From NCBI GenBank assembly GCA_039915945.1, contig JBDSMH010000024.1:1-25109 (forward strand): a DNA stretch of 25,109 nucleotides, read 5' to 3'. The notes below the pieces were generated by a model. That model saw only the letters and a list, made by a program, of their open reading frames with translations, had not been told where the DNA came from and did not search any database. Within the stretch, counting starts at the first letter, position 1; each line of letters starts with the position of its first letter. The position numbers were made by a program, and so were the translations under genes. This document shows, one piece after another, positions 7,552-15,100 of the stretch. The stretch is from DATLFA01 sp039915945. Its GTDB lineage: Bacteria; Actinomycetota; Acidimicrobiia; Acidimicrobiales; WLNW01.

Positions 7552-8751
7552 TCACCAAACACGCTCCAGCGCTTGGCGCAGCAGGGAGAAACGAACGCGC
7601 TCCTGCTCGAGTCGAACGCGGGTGCCAAAGCGATCCTCGATCAGGTCACGATAGAGCGCCGTTTCCTCGGCGGTCAGGTGAGGCAATGGCTGATTTGTCG
7701 GCCGCGGTTCTTCCACCCACTGCGTGCGGTGGGCAAGGAGGGTGGCATGGTCCATGAGCATCGACGGGACCGGACCAAAGCGCTCGCGCAGGCGGTTGAG
7801 AATGACGAAGCCCCACGTATCGATATCGCCCCAATAGATGATCCGCTTGCCGCCCAGCCACGTGACCTTGCTCAGAGTGGCGAGCGCGAACCCGGAACCG
7901 AACAGCACGATCGAGTCATCGACAGCGGGGAACGCGAGATAGCTGGCCTCGTTCTCGACAACGAAGACCGTGCCGACCGGTGGGTCCAAGAGCGCGAGTT
8001 CGTCGACTCGAACCGACAGTTCGGTCACCGCGGTGGGGAACTCGACCATCGGTGAGAGCAGTCGAAATCGGGCAAAGTCGGGCTTGCGCCGAAAGCCAAA
8101 CCGGCCGGCGAAGTCAGTACGGGCGAATGACAGATCGACGCGCTCGGCGGGCAACAGTCGCAGTAGCAGGTCGTTCAGCAGATCGCGATGCTGCTCGACG
8201 AACTTCGTATCGACACCCACCACATCGATGTGGCGGAGGTAGAGGTGGGGCGATTCGTTCTCGATGATCCATTCGACAGTGTCGAGTACCTCACGCCATA
8301 CGTGGCGATGGTTCAGCGCCATCAGCGGGTGCTCGCAAACCCACGGCAGCAACGCGGCTACGCGCTCGTCAGTGAGCTCGAGGATTGCATCGAGCGCGAC
8401 GACGTCGGCGGGGGTTGCCAGGAGGGCACACAACTGCTCGAAGGTGTCGATCCAGATTCGTGCTGGCACCGCGTTGCCGCCCACACCGAGAGTGCGGCTC
8501 TGGACGGTGCGGTATTCGATGCGAAATCGATCACGGCCGGCAGATGTCCGGCTCTGTCGGTGAAACCTCTCCAACCAGGCCGCCACGGCGTCGAAGTGGT
8601 CGACCAGATCACGCGCGTTGGGTGCAACGACCGCCAGGGCGATCGGCGACCACTCGCGATTGACTGCGTAGTCGCGGAGGTAACGGCCGCTGTCCCACCG
8701 TTTGCGGAGCTTCGTGACCAACTGATCGACTGTGGTCCAACGACCGGTCAC
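7552..8751 (-). CDS. jetD: Wadjet anti-plasmid system protein JetD (TOPRIM nuclease)
   Basis: A 399-aa protein with an N-terminal DUF3322 region and a C-terminal DUF2220 TOPRIM-like domain. JetD is the nuclease subunit of Wadjet; it cuts small circular DNA after the JetABC motor has extruded it. The catalytic signature is present: VVENEASY with E266 and YWGDIDTWG with D309 and D311. GVDTKFVEQHR at 179-189 is a conserved family motif just after DUF3322. Length is normal. The gene starts with GTG 8751, which overlaps the jetC stop as GTGA, so translation is probably coupled. It is the last gene of the jet operon and converges with the CocE remnant. Nothing suggests inactivation. Confidence 0.95.
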   Translation of the reverse strand: MTGRWTTVDQLVTKLRKRWDSGRYLRDYAVNREWSPIALAVVAPNARDLVDHFDAVAAWLERFHRQSRTSAGRDRFRIEYRTVQSRTLGVGGNAVPARIWIDTFEQLCALLATPADVVALDAILELTDERVAALLPWVCEHPLMALNHRHVWREVLDTVEWIIENESPHLYLRHIDVVGVDTKFVEQHRDLLNDLLLRLLPAERVDLSFARTDFAGRFGFRRKPDFARFRLLSPMVEFPTAVTELSVRVDELALLDPPVGTVFVVENEASYLAFPAVDDSIVLFGSGFALATLSKVTWLGGKRIIYWGDIDTWGFVILNRLRERFGPVPSMLMDHATLLAHRTQWVEEPRPTNQPLPHLTAEETALYRDLIEDRFGTRVRLEQERVRFSLLRQALERVW

Positions 8752-11700
8752 TCCGCGCTGTCCTTGGTGGACGGTGCACCTCGAAGCGCTCGCTCGCGGT
8801 GGAATTCCTCGATGGTCAGGCCTTGCAGGCGCGAATAGCTGCCGTCCGGATTGTCGACGAAGCCGACGGCCGAAACATGGGGCTCGATAACGTGGATCTT
8901 TTGTAGCGGGGTGACGATGAGAAGCTGCAGCCCAAGTCGGGTGAACAGGCTGAGGGCATAGCGCGTCGACGCTTCGGATCCGCGCCCGAATGCCTCGTCG
9001 ATCACGACGAAACGGAACGATCGCGAGCGCGCCGCGCCCCAGTCGAGCTTGAACTGATACGCCAACGACGCAGCGAGGATCGTGTAGGCGAGTTTCTCTT
9101 TCTGGCCACCCGACTTGCCCGCAGAGTCTGCGTAGTTCTCATACTCGCTGTCGTCTTCCCGCCAGCGTTCTGATGCCGAGAACACGAACCACTGGCGGAC
9201 ATCGGTGACGCGACCGGTCCACGCACGATCTTGGTCAGTCATGCCCTCGCGGCCCTTGAAGCGGTCGATGATGCGCTTCACTTGTAAGAACCGGGCTTCG
9301 GAGTATTGGTTGTCGTCGCGCACGCCGACCATGTCGACCGTGCACGCCGTGAGTTCGGCGATGAATTCGCGGACCTCTGTGTTGGGCGTGCGATCTGGCA
9401 CCAGCCTGATATACCGACCTGGGTTGTAGTCGATCTCGGTGAGCGACTGGTTGATCGTGCCGACGCGCTCGCGTATCTGGCTCTCGTGCTTGTGGAGTTG
9501 CGCCGAGAAGCCTGCGATTTCTCGGATCGTGTTCTTGTTGAGCGAATCCTTGAATTCGCGTTCGAAACGGGGAAGGTCGTCTTTGGAGACTCGTTCGTGT
9601 AGCTGCCGATACTCGAACGCCGAGCCGAGCGTGTCATCGAACTCTGTGGTCTCGTGCGGGTACTGCCCGCGGAACAGCGTCATTGCCCGTGCGATTCTTA
9701 TCGCGATCGTGCTCTGCCGCGATCGGACCTTGGTTGTGGCGGAGGTGAGCGTTGCCATGACCTCTTGTTCGACGCCAACAACCGCTGCAGCATCGATGAG
9801 CCTGCCGTCGAACTCTGACAGAACGAGCCCGTCGAGCGATTCGAACGCTGCAGACGCGTGGTCAATCGCGAGCGAGTTGCCGAGCAGCATTTCAACTTGC
9901 GCCAAGTCGTTCTGTGCGGTCGATCGCAGGCTACGGACACCTCCGAGTTGTTCGCGCAGGTCGTTGATCTTGCTCTCGAGGTCCTTGATCTCTGCCTCGA
10001 CCTGAGCGCGTTGTGCGGTGAGAGTCGCCAGTACGTTGGACGACGACGTCAGCTGGGCGTGTTCGGCTTGCAACGCGGCGATCTTGTTGACGAGATCCAT
10101 CCAGTCGAGCTCGTTCCAACTCGCGTATTGAGCGAGCCCTGAGATCGACTGCAACTGGCCCGCTATCGACCGCTCGCGCCCTCCTGTATCGGCAATGGCC
10201 TTGTCCAGCATGCTGAGCTTTGATTGAAGCGTGGTGGCCCGCTCGATCAATGCGGCGATCTTCTGCTCGTTCGACCAACCGAGCACATACGTCATGCGGT
10301 CGTCGATTCGGCGGCGGTCGTCCTTCTCGTGGCGGTCGCGGTCCTTGATCTGCCCGGCGCGCGTCACCGCCTTGACGACGCTGTTGAAGGCCGACGTGTC
10401 TACGACGCACGCGTGGTCGGCGCGGCGGTTGAGCTCAGATTGGAGCCAGTCCGCGAACAGCGACTCGGGCCTGACCTCGAGCTTGTCGACCAGATGTTGA
10501 TCGTGCGCACCTCGCGTGAGCTCTCGACGCGGGCCGGCGGTGGCCGGTATGCGGTAGTAGACGAGGCGAGCGCCGAGGTGGTGCCGGTCGATCCAAGCCG
10601 CAACGCGGTCATAGTGACGATTGGGTACCAACAACGACAAGGCGAAGCCGTGCAAAACTCGTTCGGCTGCGCCCTCCCAGTCAAGAGAATCGGCACGCAC
10701 TTGGATCAGCTCACCGGCGAAGGGCAGGTCGGCCTCGTCGATCTTCAATTCGGCGCGCAGGCGGTCACGCAGGTCGAGACTGAGCTTGGGCAGGTTGCTG
10801 CGGCGTGACTGCAGGCTGTGCAGTTCGGTGTTGACCTCGAGCGCTTCGTCGTCGACCTGCTTCCTGGTGACACGGAGATCGGTGAGCTCGTTCTGCAGGT
10901 CGGCTTGTTGCTTTTCCAACTCACTTCGCCGCGCGTTGGCCTGGTCCTGACGGGCCTCGAATTGCTCCGCTGCGGCCACCCGGTCGAGACCAACCTCGGC
11001 CAGCAGCCCGTTGAACCGGCGGAACTTGTCTTCCCGGTTCGGCTTCTCTTGCCCGAGCCGATCGATCGATCGCTGGATCTCCGCCAAACGCTCGCCGCCG
11101 TGGCCGGCGATTTCCACGTCGAGGTCGGAAGCCCTCCGCCGTAGTGACCTGATCGACCCGTCGCGCGACGCCAGCTCTCGTTCCAACCCGGCGATCTGAC
11201 CGGCGAGCTCTTCGAGTCGAGCGCCGAGGAGTACTCGCTTGCGGTCGGCGAAGAAGTACGGCGCCGCCGCCTGTTGTTGTTCGAGATCGGCCAGCTGGTT
11301 GCCCAACTCATCATGGACATCGAGGTCGTCGACGATCGGCGTCAGCAGCTCGAGCTGCGTGCGGGCGCGAAGCACCGCGTCGTGGGCGCTGGTGAGGTCG
11401 TCGAAGTGACCGACCAACGCGGTGACGCGATCCTTGGTGTCGAATGGCTCGAGCATGTGGCTGCGCACGAAGTCGTTGAGGTTGTCGACGGCCTTCATCG
11501 AAACCGTCTGATGGAACAGATCCATCGCCTGCTCAGAGTCGATGCCGAGTTGACGGCGGAATTCGCGTCCGTAGTCGGGGAAGCTGTCGCGAACGAGCGC
11601 GCCGTCACCGCGAAGCCGCTTCTTGAGGCCGGTGAAGTCGGAGCCGAAGTCGGAGAAGTGCTTCGTGATCGACAGGTCTTCTTGGGCGACGACATAGAAG

Positions 11701-12161
11701 CGATCGGGCTGGCCCTGATTCACGTCTTTCTGCCGGAACACCTGGGCCAGAGTCAACGTTGTGTCGAAGTCGGTGTTGGCGAACACGCCGAGGAGCACCG
11801 AGAACTGTCGGTCATCGCGGAGACCGACCGATCGAGACGCGCCAGTGGTCTCGTTGCGTTCGGACTTGTAGTGCCCCAGTACGTAGGACCGCAGATCACG
11901 CTCGCGGGTATCGGCCCCGGCCGCCTTGTTGTACGAGATTTTTTGTGCAGGGAGCAGCAGCGTGGTGATCGCGTCGACCAGTGTCGATTTGCCCGAGCCG
12001 ATGTCGCCCGTCAGTAAGGCGTTGCGCCCGCCAACCTCGAACACCCACACGCGTTGGTCGAAGGTGCCCCAATTGAAGACTTCGAGGCGCTGTAAGCGGC
12101 ACCCCGGAAGTCGATCAGGCTGACCTGCTTCGAGTTCGATCATGCTGAACAAACCAGTCAT
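8748..12161 (-). CDS. jetC: Wadjet SMC-like ATPase JetC
   Basis: A 1137-aa SbcC/MukB-like ATPase (COG4913-type), the motor of Wadjet, which extrudes DNA loops to measure circular plasmids. Walker A is GDIGSGKST at 52-60. The ABC signature begins SGGQKEKLAY at 1017, and Walker B is FRFVVIDEAF with D1055 and E1056. Between the ATPase halves are two long charged heptad-rich coiled-coil stretches, roughly 280-480 and 610-800, separated by a hinge-like globular part with SLDWEGAAERVLHGFALSLL. ATG 12161 overlaps the jetB stop as ATGA; a second Met at residue 7 is a less likely start. The stop overlaps the jetD start by 4 nt. All catalytic motifs are intact. Confidence 0.96.
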   Translation of the reverse strand: MTGLFSMIELEAGQPDRLPGCRLQRLEVFNWGTFDQRVWVFEVGGRNALLTGDIGSGKSTLVDAITTLLLPAQKISYNKAAGADTRERDLRSYVLGHYKSERNETTGASRSVGLRDDRQFSVLLGVFANTDFDTTLTLAQVFRQKDVNQGQPDRFYVVAQEDLSITKHFSDFGSDFTGLKKRLRGDGALVRDSFPDYGREFRRQLGIDSEQAMDLFHQTVSMKAVDNLNDFVRSHMLEPFDTKDRVTALVGHFDDLTSAHDAVLRARTQLELLTPIVDDLDVHDELGNQLADLEQQQAAAPYFFADRKRVLLGARLEELAGQIAGLERELASRDGSIRSLRRRASDLDVEIAGHGGERLAEIQRSIDRLGQEKPNREDKFRRFNGLLAEVGLDRVAAAEQFEARQDQANARRSELEKQQADLQNELTDLRVTRKQVDDEALEVNTELHSLQSRRSNLPKLSLDLRDRLRAELKIDEADLPFAGELIQVRADSLDWEGAAERVLHGFALSLLVPNRHYDRVAAWIDRHHLGARLVYYRIPATAGPRRELTRGAHDQHLVDKLEVRPESLFADWLQSELNRRADHACVVDTSAFNSVVKAVTRAGQIKDRDRHEKDDRRRIDDRMTYVLGWSNEQKIAALIERATTLQSKLSMLDKAIADTGGRERSIAGQLQSISGLAQYASWNELDWMDLVNKIAALQAEHAQLTSSSNVLATLTAQRAQVEAEIKDLESKINDLREQLGGVRSLRSTAQNDLAQVEMLLGNSLAIDHASAAFESLDGLVLSEFDGRLIDAAAVVGVEQEVMATLTSATTKVRSRQSTIAIRIARAMTLFRGQYPHETTEFDDTLGSAFEYRQLHERVSKDDLPRFEREFKDSLNKNTIREIAGFSAQLHKHESQIRERVGTINQSLTEIDYNPGRYIRLVPDRTPNTEVREFIAELTACTVDMVGVRDDNQYSEARFLQVKRIIDRFKGREGMTDQDRAWTGRVTDVRQWFVFSASERWREDDSEYENYADSAGKSGGQKEKLAYTILAASLAYQFKLDWGAARSRSFRFVVIDEAFGRGSEASTRYALSLFTRLGLQLLIVTPLQKIHVIEPHVSAVGFVDNPDGSYSRLQGLTIEEFHRERALRGAPSTKDSAE

Positions 12162-12769
12162 CAGCCGGCCTCGTCGTTGGAAGTGAGCTCGTCGGCGTAT
12201 TCCTTCAGGCGACTATCGAAGTGGGACAGCCACTGACCATCTACGTAGGCTTTGATGATGCGGCGCACTTCGAACGAGTCGTCGCCGCGCATATGCCGCA
12301 GGAAACCGAGCTCGATTGCCCGGTTGATGTGCGCATCGATGTTGTCGACAAGCCGCGCCTCGTTGGTGGAGCCGGGCATGAACAGACGCATCATCTCGAC
12401 GATCTGCTCGCGGCCGATGACCAACCGCACTTCGGAACTGGTGGCGTCGAACTCGGCGAGGCGCTTACGCAGTAGTGCCAACAACAGGCTGACGTGGAAC
12501 GAAAGCGGCCTGCGGGCGACGAGTCGAGGGATCGGCGCCGCGTCGTCATCCTCTGGCTTGCTGCGCAAGTACGCGTAGCCTTCGGCCTCGTCGACTACAA
12601 CCACTAGGCCCATGACTGCCACATAGTCACTGACTTGGCTGCGCAGTTGCAGCAGATGATTCCACTGCTTTTCGTGCGTGTCTCGATACACGGCGCCCTT
12701 CAGGAGCTGCACCACGACGAGCGAGAGTTCGGATTGTCCTACAGCGGCGACCCGGCTGGTGTCGTTCAC
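12161..12769 (-). CDS. jetB: Wadjet protein JetB (DUF4194, kleisin-associated KITE-like)
   Basis: A 202-aa DUF4194 protein. JetB is the MukE-like winged-helix partner that binds the kleisin JetA and the ATPase JetC. The visible pattern YRDTHEKQWNHLLQLRSQVS, then RRPLSFHVSLLLALLRKRL and FLRHMRGDDSFEVRRIIKAY, is characteristic of the family. The start is GTG 12769 (VNDTSR), one base after the jetA stop, with an AAGGGG ribosome-site candidate 4 nt upstream; the open frame to 12988 is not coding and overlaps jetA. The stop shares bases with the jetC start (ATGA). Length is normal. Confidence 0.92.
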   Translation of the reverse strand: MNDTSRVAAVGQSELSLVVVQLLKGAVYRDTHEKQWNHLLQLRSQVSDYVAVMGLVVVVDEAEGYAYLRSKPEDDDAAPIPRLVARRPLSFHVSLLLALLRKRLAEFDATSSEVRLVIGREQIVEMMRLFMPGSTNEARLVDNIDAHINRAIELGFLRHMRGDDSFEVRRIIKAYVDGQWLSHFDSRLKEYADELTSNDEAG

Positions 12770-12770
12770 A

Positions 12771-14210
12771 TCACCCCTTGCGCTCGCGGCTGAACGTGAC
12801 TGCGGGTAGATCGGCGACGCGTCGCAGTTCGTCGGCGTGCCACTCGACCTGTTCGCGCCGATCTGGGTCGAAGACCACCGCGACCCCGTCCGCGTCGAGC
12901 GCCATGTACGCGACAAGCTCGGCGAGCCCTTGCTGCAGAGGGGCCACGGACACCAGGTCGGCCAAGCTGATCTGGTCGCGGCGGGCAAGTGCTTTGCGGA
13001 CAGTCTGGATCAACTCGTCGCGATCCACGTAGAGCTGCTCGAACAATGCCGAGGAGTCGAATCCGTGGTTGCCTCGCTGGAGCGCCGCGCTATCGAGTGG
13101 AGGAGTCTGCGACCGCCGGTGCAGCGGGCGTTCGATCGGCAGATTGAAGGTGATCGTCGGGTCATCCATCTGCATCAGCACGGTCGGACCGATGTCGTCT
13201 CGCAACGCAAGCGCGTTGGCTTCGATACTGCGCAAGAGATCGATCACGCGGCGGTTCTCGAGCCACACCTGATCATCGAGGAAGCGACGGAGTTGTTCGG
13301 AGAGTAGGCGGACTGTGGCCTGGGTGCGTTCGCTGGCGTCGATCCAATCGAAGTGGATGTGCACGAGGCGCGGATCCTGGTTGTCGAGCAACTCGATCTG
13401 CTGAAGTCGATGGAGCAGGTCGGACAACTCTGCTTGCCGTTGATGGGAGAGCAAGAAGTCGTAGAAGGACTGGAAGCTCCGGCCCTGGTCGGATTCGGTG
13501 ATGCTGTTGCGACTACCGAGCACTTCGTCGAGCAACTCGCCTTTGGACCCTGTCCAGCGCGCGATCTGCTCGCGCAGAGTGCGGTCGAGGCCGCGGAAGT
13601 TCTCCTCGACTTCGCGGAAGTCGGAAAGGAGCTCACGGGCGGTACGGGAGAACTGCTGATAGCGATCACGCTGGGCGACCGCGTCGAGCATGGCGACTTC
13701 ACCCCGCTCGGCGTTGGCGATCTGCTCGTCGAGCTCGGCCCTACGCCGCCGCAGCTCGACCAATTGATGCTCGGGGTCGTCGTCGGCACCGAACACCATC
13801 TGGCGCAGGAGCTCGAAAATGGTGTTGAGGCGCGACTCGGTGCCAATGAACTCGCGTGACCTCAGGTCGTGGATCCACAGGAGGGCCTTTTCGACTGATG
13901 GTGCGAGGTCGAAGCGGGCTTCCTCGGAGCCCGGCCGGTAGAACTTGCGCAGCCAGCCCTGGTCGGGCGAGGCCCAGTCGTCGAGGTAGGCCGCGGCTGT
14001 CTTGGGATACGTGCCCTCGCCGAGCCGTTGGTTGAGGGCGTACAACTCGTCATCGAGTTCGCTGGCGAGCGTCGATGCTGTGATGTCACTGGCGTTGGCG
14101 TCGATGAAGACCCTGCCGACGAAACTGAGGACGAGCGGCGCGTTGGTGGCGCGCAGCAGCCGCCAAGTGGGGTGGCCGCTTTGCAGATGCGCGATCTCGT
14201 CGTAGTTCAC
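12771..14210 (-). CDS. jetA: Wadjet protein JetA (DUF3375, kleisin-like)
   Basis: A 479-aa DUF3375 protein, the kleisin-like (MukF-type) subunit that bridges the JetC heads in type I Wadjet. The N-terminus reads NYDEIAHLQSGHPTWRLLRA, which is typical. The frame also contains WLRKFYRPGSEEARFDL and a coiled coil around 180-260, then a C-terminal winged-helix-like region ending VEWHADELRRVADLPAV. Length is normal. The start is taken as GTG 14210, the only good start at the beginning of the conserved region. It has no Shine-Dalgarno sequence but a TACGAT box ending 7 nt upstream, so the mRNA is probably leaderless. Upstream in-frame codons to 14387 overlap the SRPBCC gene and are rejected. Confidence 0.93.
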   Translation of the reverse strand: MNYDEIAHLQSGHPTWRLLRATNAPLVLSFVGRVFIDANASDITASTLASELDDELYALNQRLGEGTYPKTAAAYLDDWASPDQGWLRKFYRPGSEEARFDLAPSVEKALLWIHDLRSREFIGTESRLNTIFELLRQMVFGADDDPEHQLVELRRRRAELDEQIANAERGEVAMLDAVAQRDRYQQFSRTARELLSDFREVEENFRGLDRTLREQIARWTGSKGELLDEVLGSRNSITESDQGRSFQSFYDFLLSHQRQAELSDLLHRLQQIELLDNQDPRLVHIHFDWIDASERTQATVRLLSEQLRRFLDDQVWLENRRVIDLLRSIEANALALRDDIGPTVLMQMDDPTITFNLPIERPLHRRSQTPPLDSAALQRGNHGFDSSALFEQLYVDRDELIQTVRKALARRDQISLADLVSVAPLQQGLAELVAYMALDADGVAVVFDPDRREQVEWHADELRRVADLPAVTFSRERKG

Positions 14211-14217
14211 TCGTCGT

Positions 14218-14223
14218 ATCGTA
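14218..14223 (-). promoter_or_regulatory. jetA: Candidate -10 box of the jet operon (leaderless jetA)
   Basis: TACGAT on the minus strand, followed by 7 nt (ACGACGA) and then the jetA GTG. This is the spacing expected when transcription starts at the first base of the start codon. No TTG-type -35 box is visible at 17-18 nt. It lies in the 49-bp gap behind the SRPBCC gene, so read-through from upstream remains possible. Confidence 0.5.
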
Positions 14224-14259
14224 CGCGAGGGCTGTGACGTGATTCTGTTCGCTCGGGCG

Positions 14260-14676
14260 TTACCGCTCGGCGTGTTGCTTGAAGCCGGCGTTCTCCAAGG
14301 CGAGCGCTCGGCGCAGCGTCGAGGCCAGAATGGGCCCCAGCAACCGCGAGATCGGGCCGGCCATCTCGAGCGTGAGCGTGTTGGCAATGCCGTCGCCTTG
14401 CGCCACCATCGAGTGGGTACCGGTGACGGGCATGCCGAGGATGCGGGATTGCCAGGCGAAGGTCTCGTTGGGGTCGAATCGGGTCACCGTCCACACCCGG
14501 GCGCGCTGACGCGGTTGCGTGACGCGTGCGGTGCTGCCCACGTTGAGCGGACCGCGGTCGAGGCGAACGACGCTCGTCATCGTGGGCGTGATGTCGGGCC
14601 ATTTCTCGATGTCTTCGGTCAGCGTCCAGAGGCGCTCGATAGGTGCTGCGATGTTGACGGTATCGGTGAGGATCAC
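14260..14676 (-). CDS. SRPBCC (START/Bet v1-like) family protein
   Basis: A 138-aa protein of the SRPBCC superfamily, helix-grip proteins that bind hydrophobic ligands in a central cavity. The N-terminus LTDTVNIAAPIERLWTLTED and WPDITPTMTSVVRLD are the usual first strand and helix; FDPNETFAWQSRILGMPVTG and the long C-terminal helix around RLLGPILASTLRRAL complete the fold. The ligand cannot be predicted. The start is GTG 14676, without a clear ribosome site; an ATG 7 nt upstream is in another frame. It sits 50 nt behind the ABM-like gene and 49 nt before jetA on the same strand. There is no established link between SRPBCC proteins and Wadjet. Confidence 0.83.
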   Translation of the reverse strand: MILTDTVNIAAPIERLWTLTEDIEKWPDITPTMTSVVRLDRGPLNVGSTARVTQPRQRARVWTVTRFDPNETFAWQSRILGMPVTGTHSMVAQGDGIANTLTLEMAGPISRLLGPILASTLRRALALENAGFKQHAER

Positions 14677-14726
14677 GGCCCATTTTCTAGCGGACCCTTT
14701 TCGGTCGCGACACCAAATTCGTGCCG

Positions 14727-15077
14727 TCAGGTAGACAGCAGCGAGAACCGATCGACGCGAACCGCCTGTGGACGCGCCGGTTCAGTTGGAATCCGGGCGT
14801 GGGACGCCCGATGTTCCTCGGATCTCATGTACTGGTGAAACGAGGTCGCAGAGTCCCACCAACTGACCATCAGGTAGCGGCCGGGTCGGCGATCGTCCTT
14901 CCATACCTCGAGGTGTCGATGGCCGGGATAGTCGTCGACTGCTCCGAGACGATTGCGAAAAGCGTCCTCGAGGCGGCCGCTGCCCTCAACGGCGATGGCG
15001 AGCTCGCTGACCACGACATGGATTTGTGGCAGTGGAATCACGCGATGCTCACCGGGTTGTAGCAGTTCTTCGGCCAC
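14727..15077 (-). CDS. ABM-like (antibiotic biosynthesis monooxygenase fold) protein
   Basis: A 116-aa protein of the dimeric alpha/beta-barrel type. LEVWKDDRRPGRYLMVSWWD, then FHQYMRSEEHRASHARIP, matches the second half of ABM/EthD-like domains. Such proteins include quinol monooxygenases and heme-degrading enzymes, but no catalytic residue can be assigned. The start is GTG 15077 with a strong AAGGAG (15085-15090) 7 nt upstream; the longer open frame to 15818 lies inside the upstream gene. The gene begins 23 nt after the stop of the GGDEF/cobalamin regulator and is very likely co-transcribed with it. Confidence 0.78.
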   Translation of the reverse strand: MAEELLQPGEHRVIPLPQIHVVVSELAIAVEGSGRLEDAFRNRLGAVDDYPGHRHLEVWKDDRRPGRYLMVSWWDSATSFHQYMRSEEHRASHARIPTEPARPQAVRVDRFSLLST

Positions 15078-15100
15078 GCGGGGTCTCCTTGCGTTGAAGG

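Noticed and set aside
11274..12017. Plus-strand open frame of 247 codons inside jetC, and similar long frames opposite jetA and jetB
   Set aside because: They are antisense to strongly recognised genes, have no family resemblance or ribosome site, and are expected by chance in GC-rich DNA.
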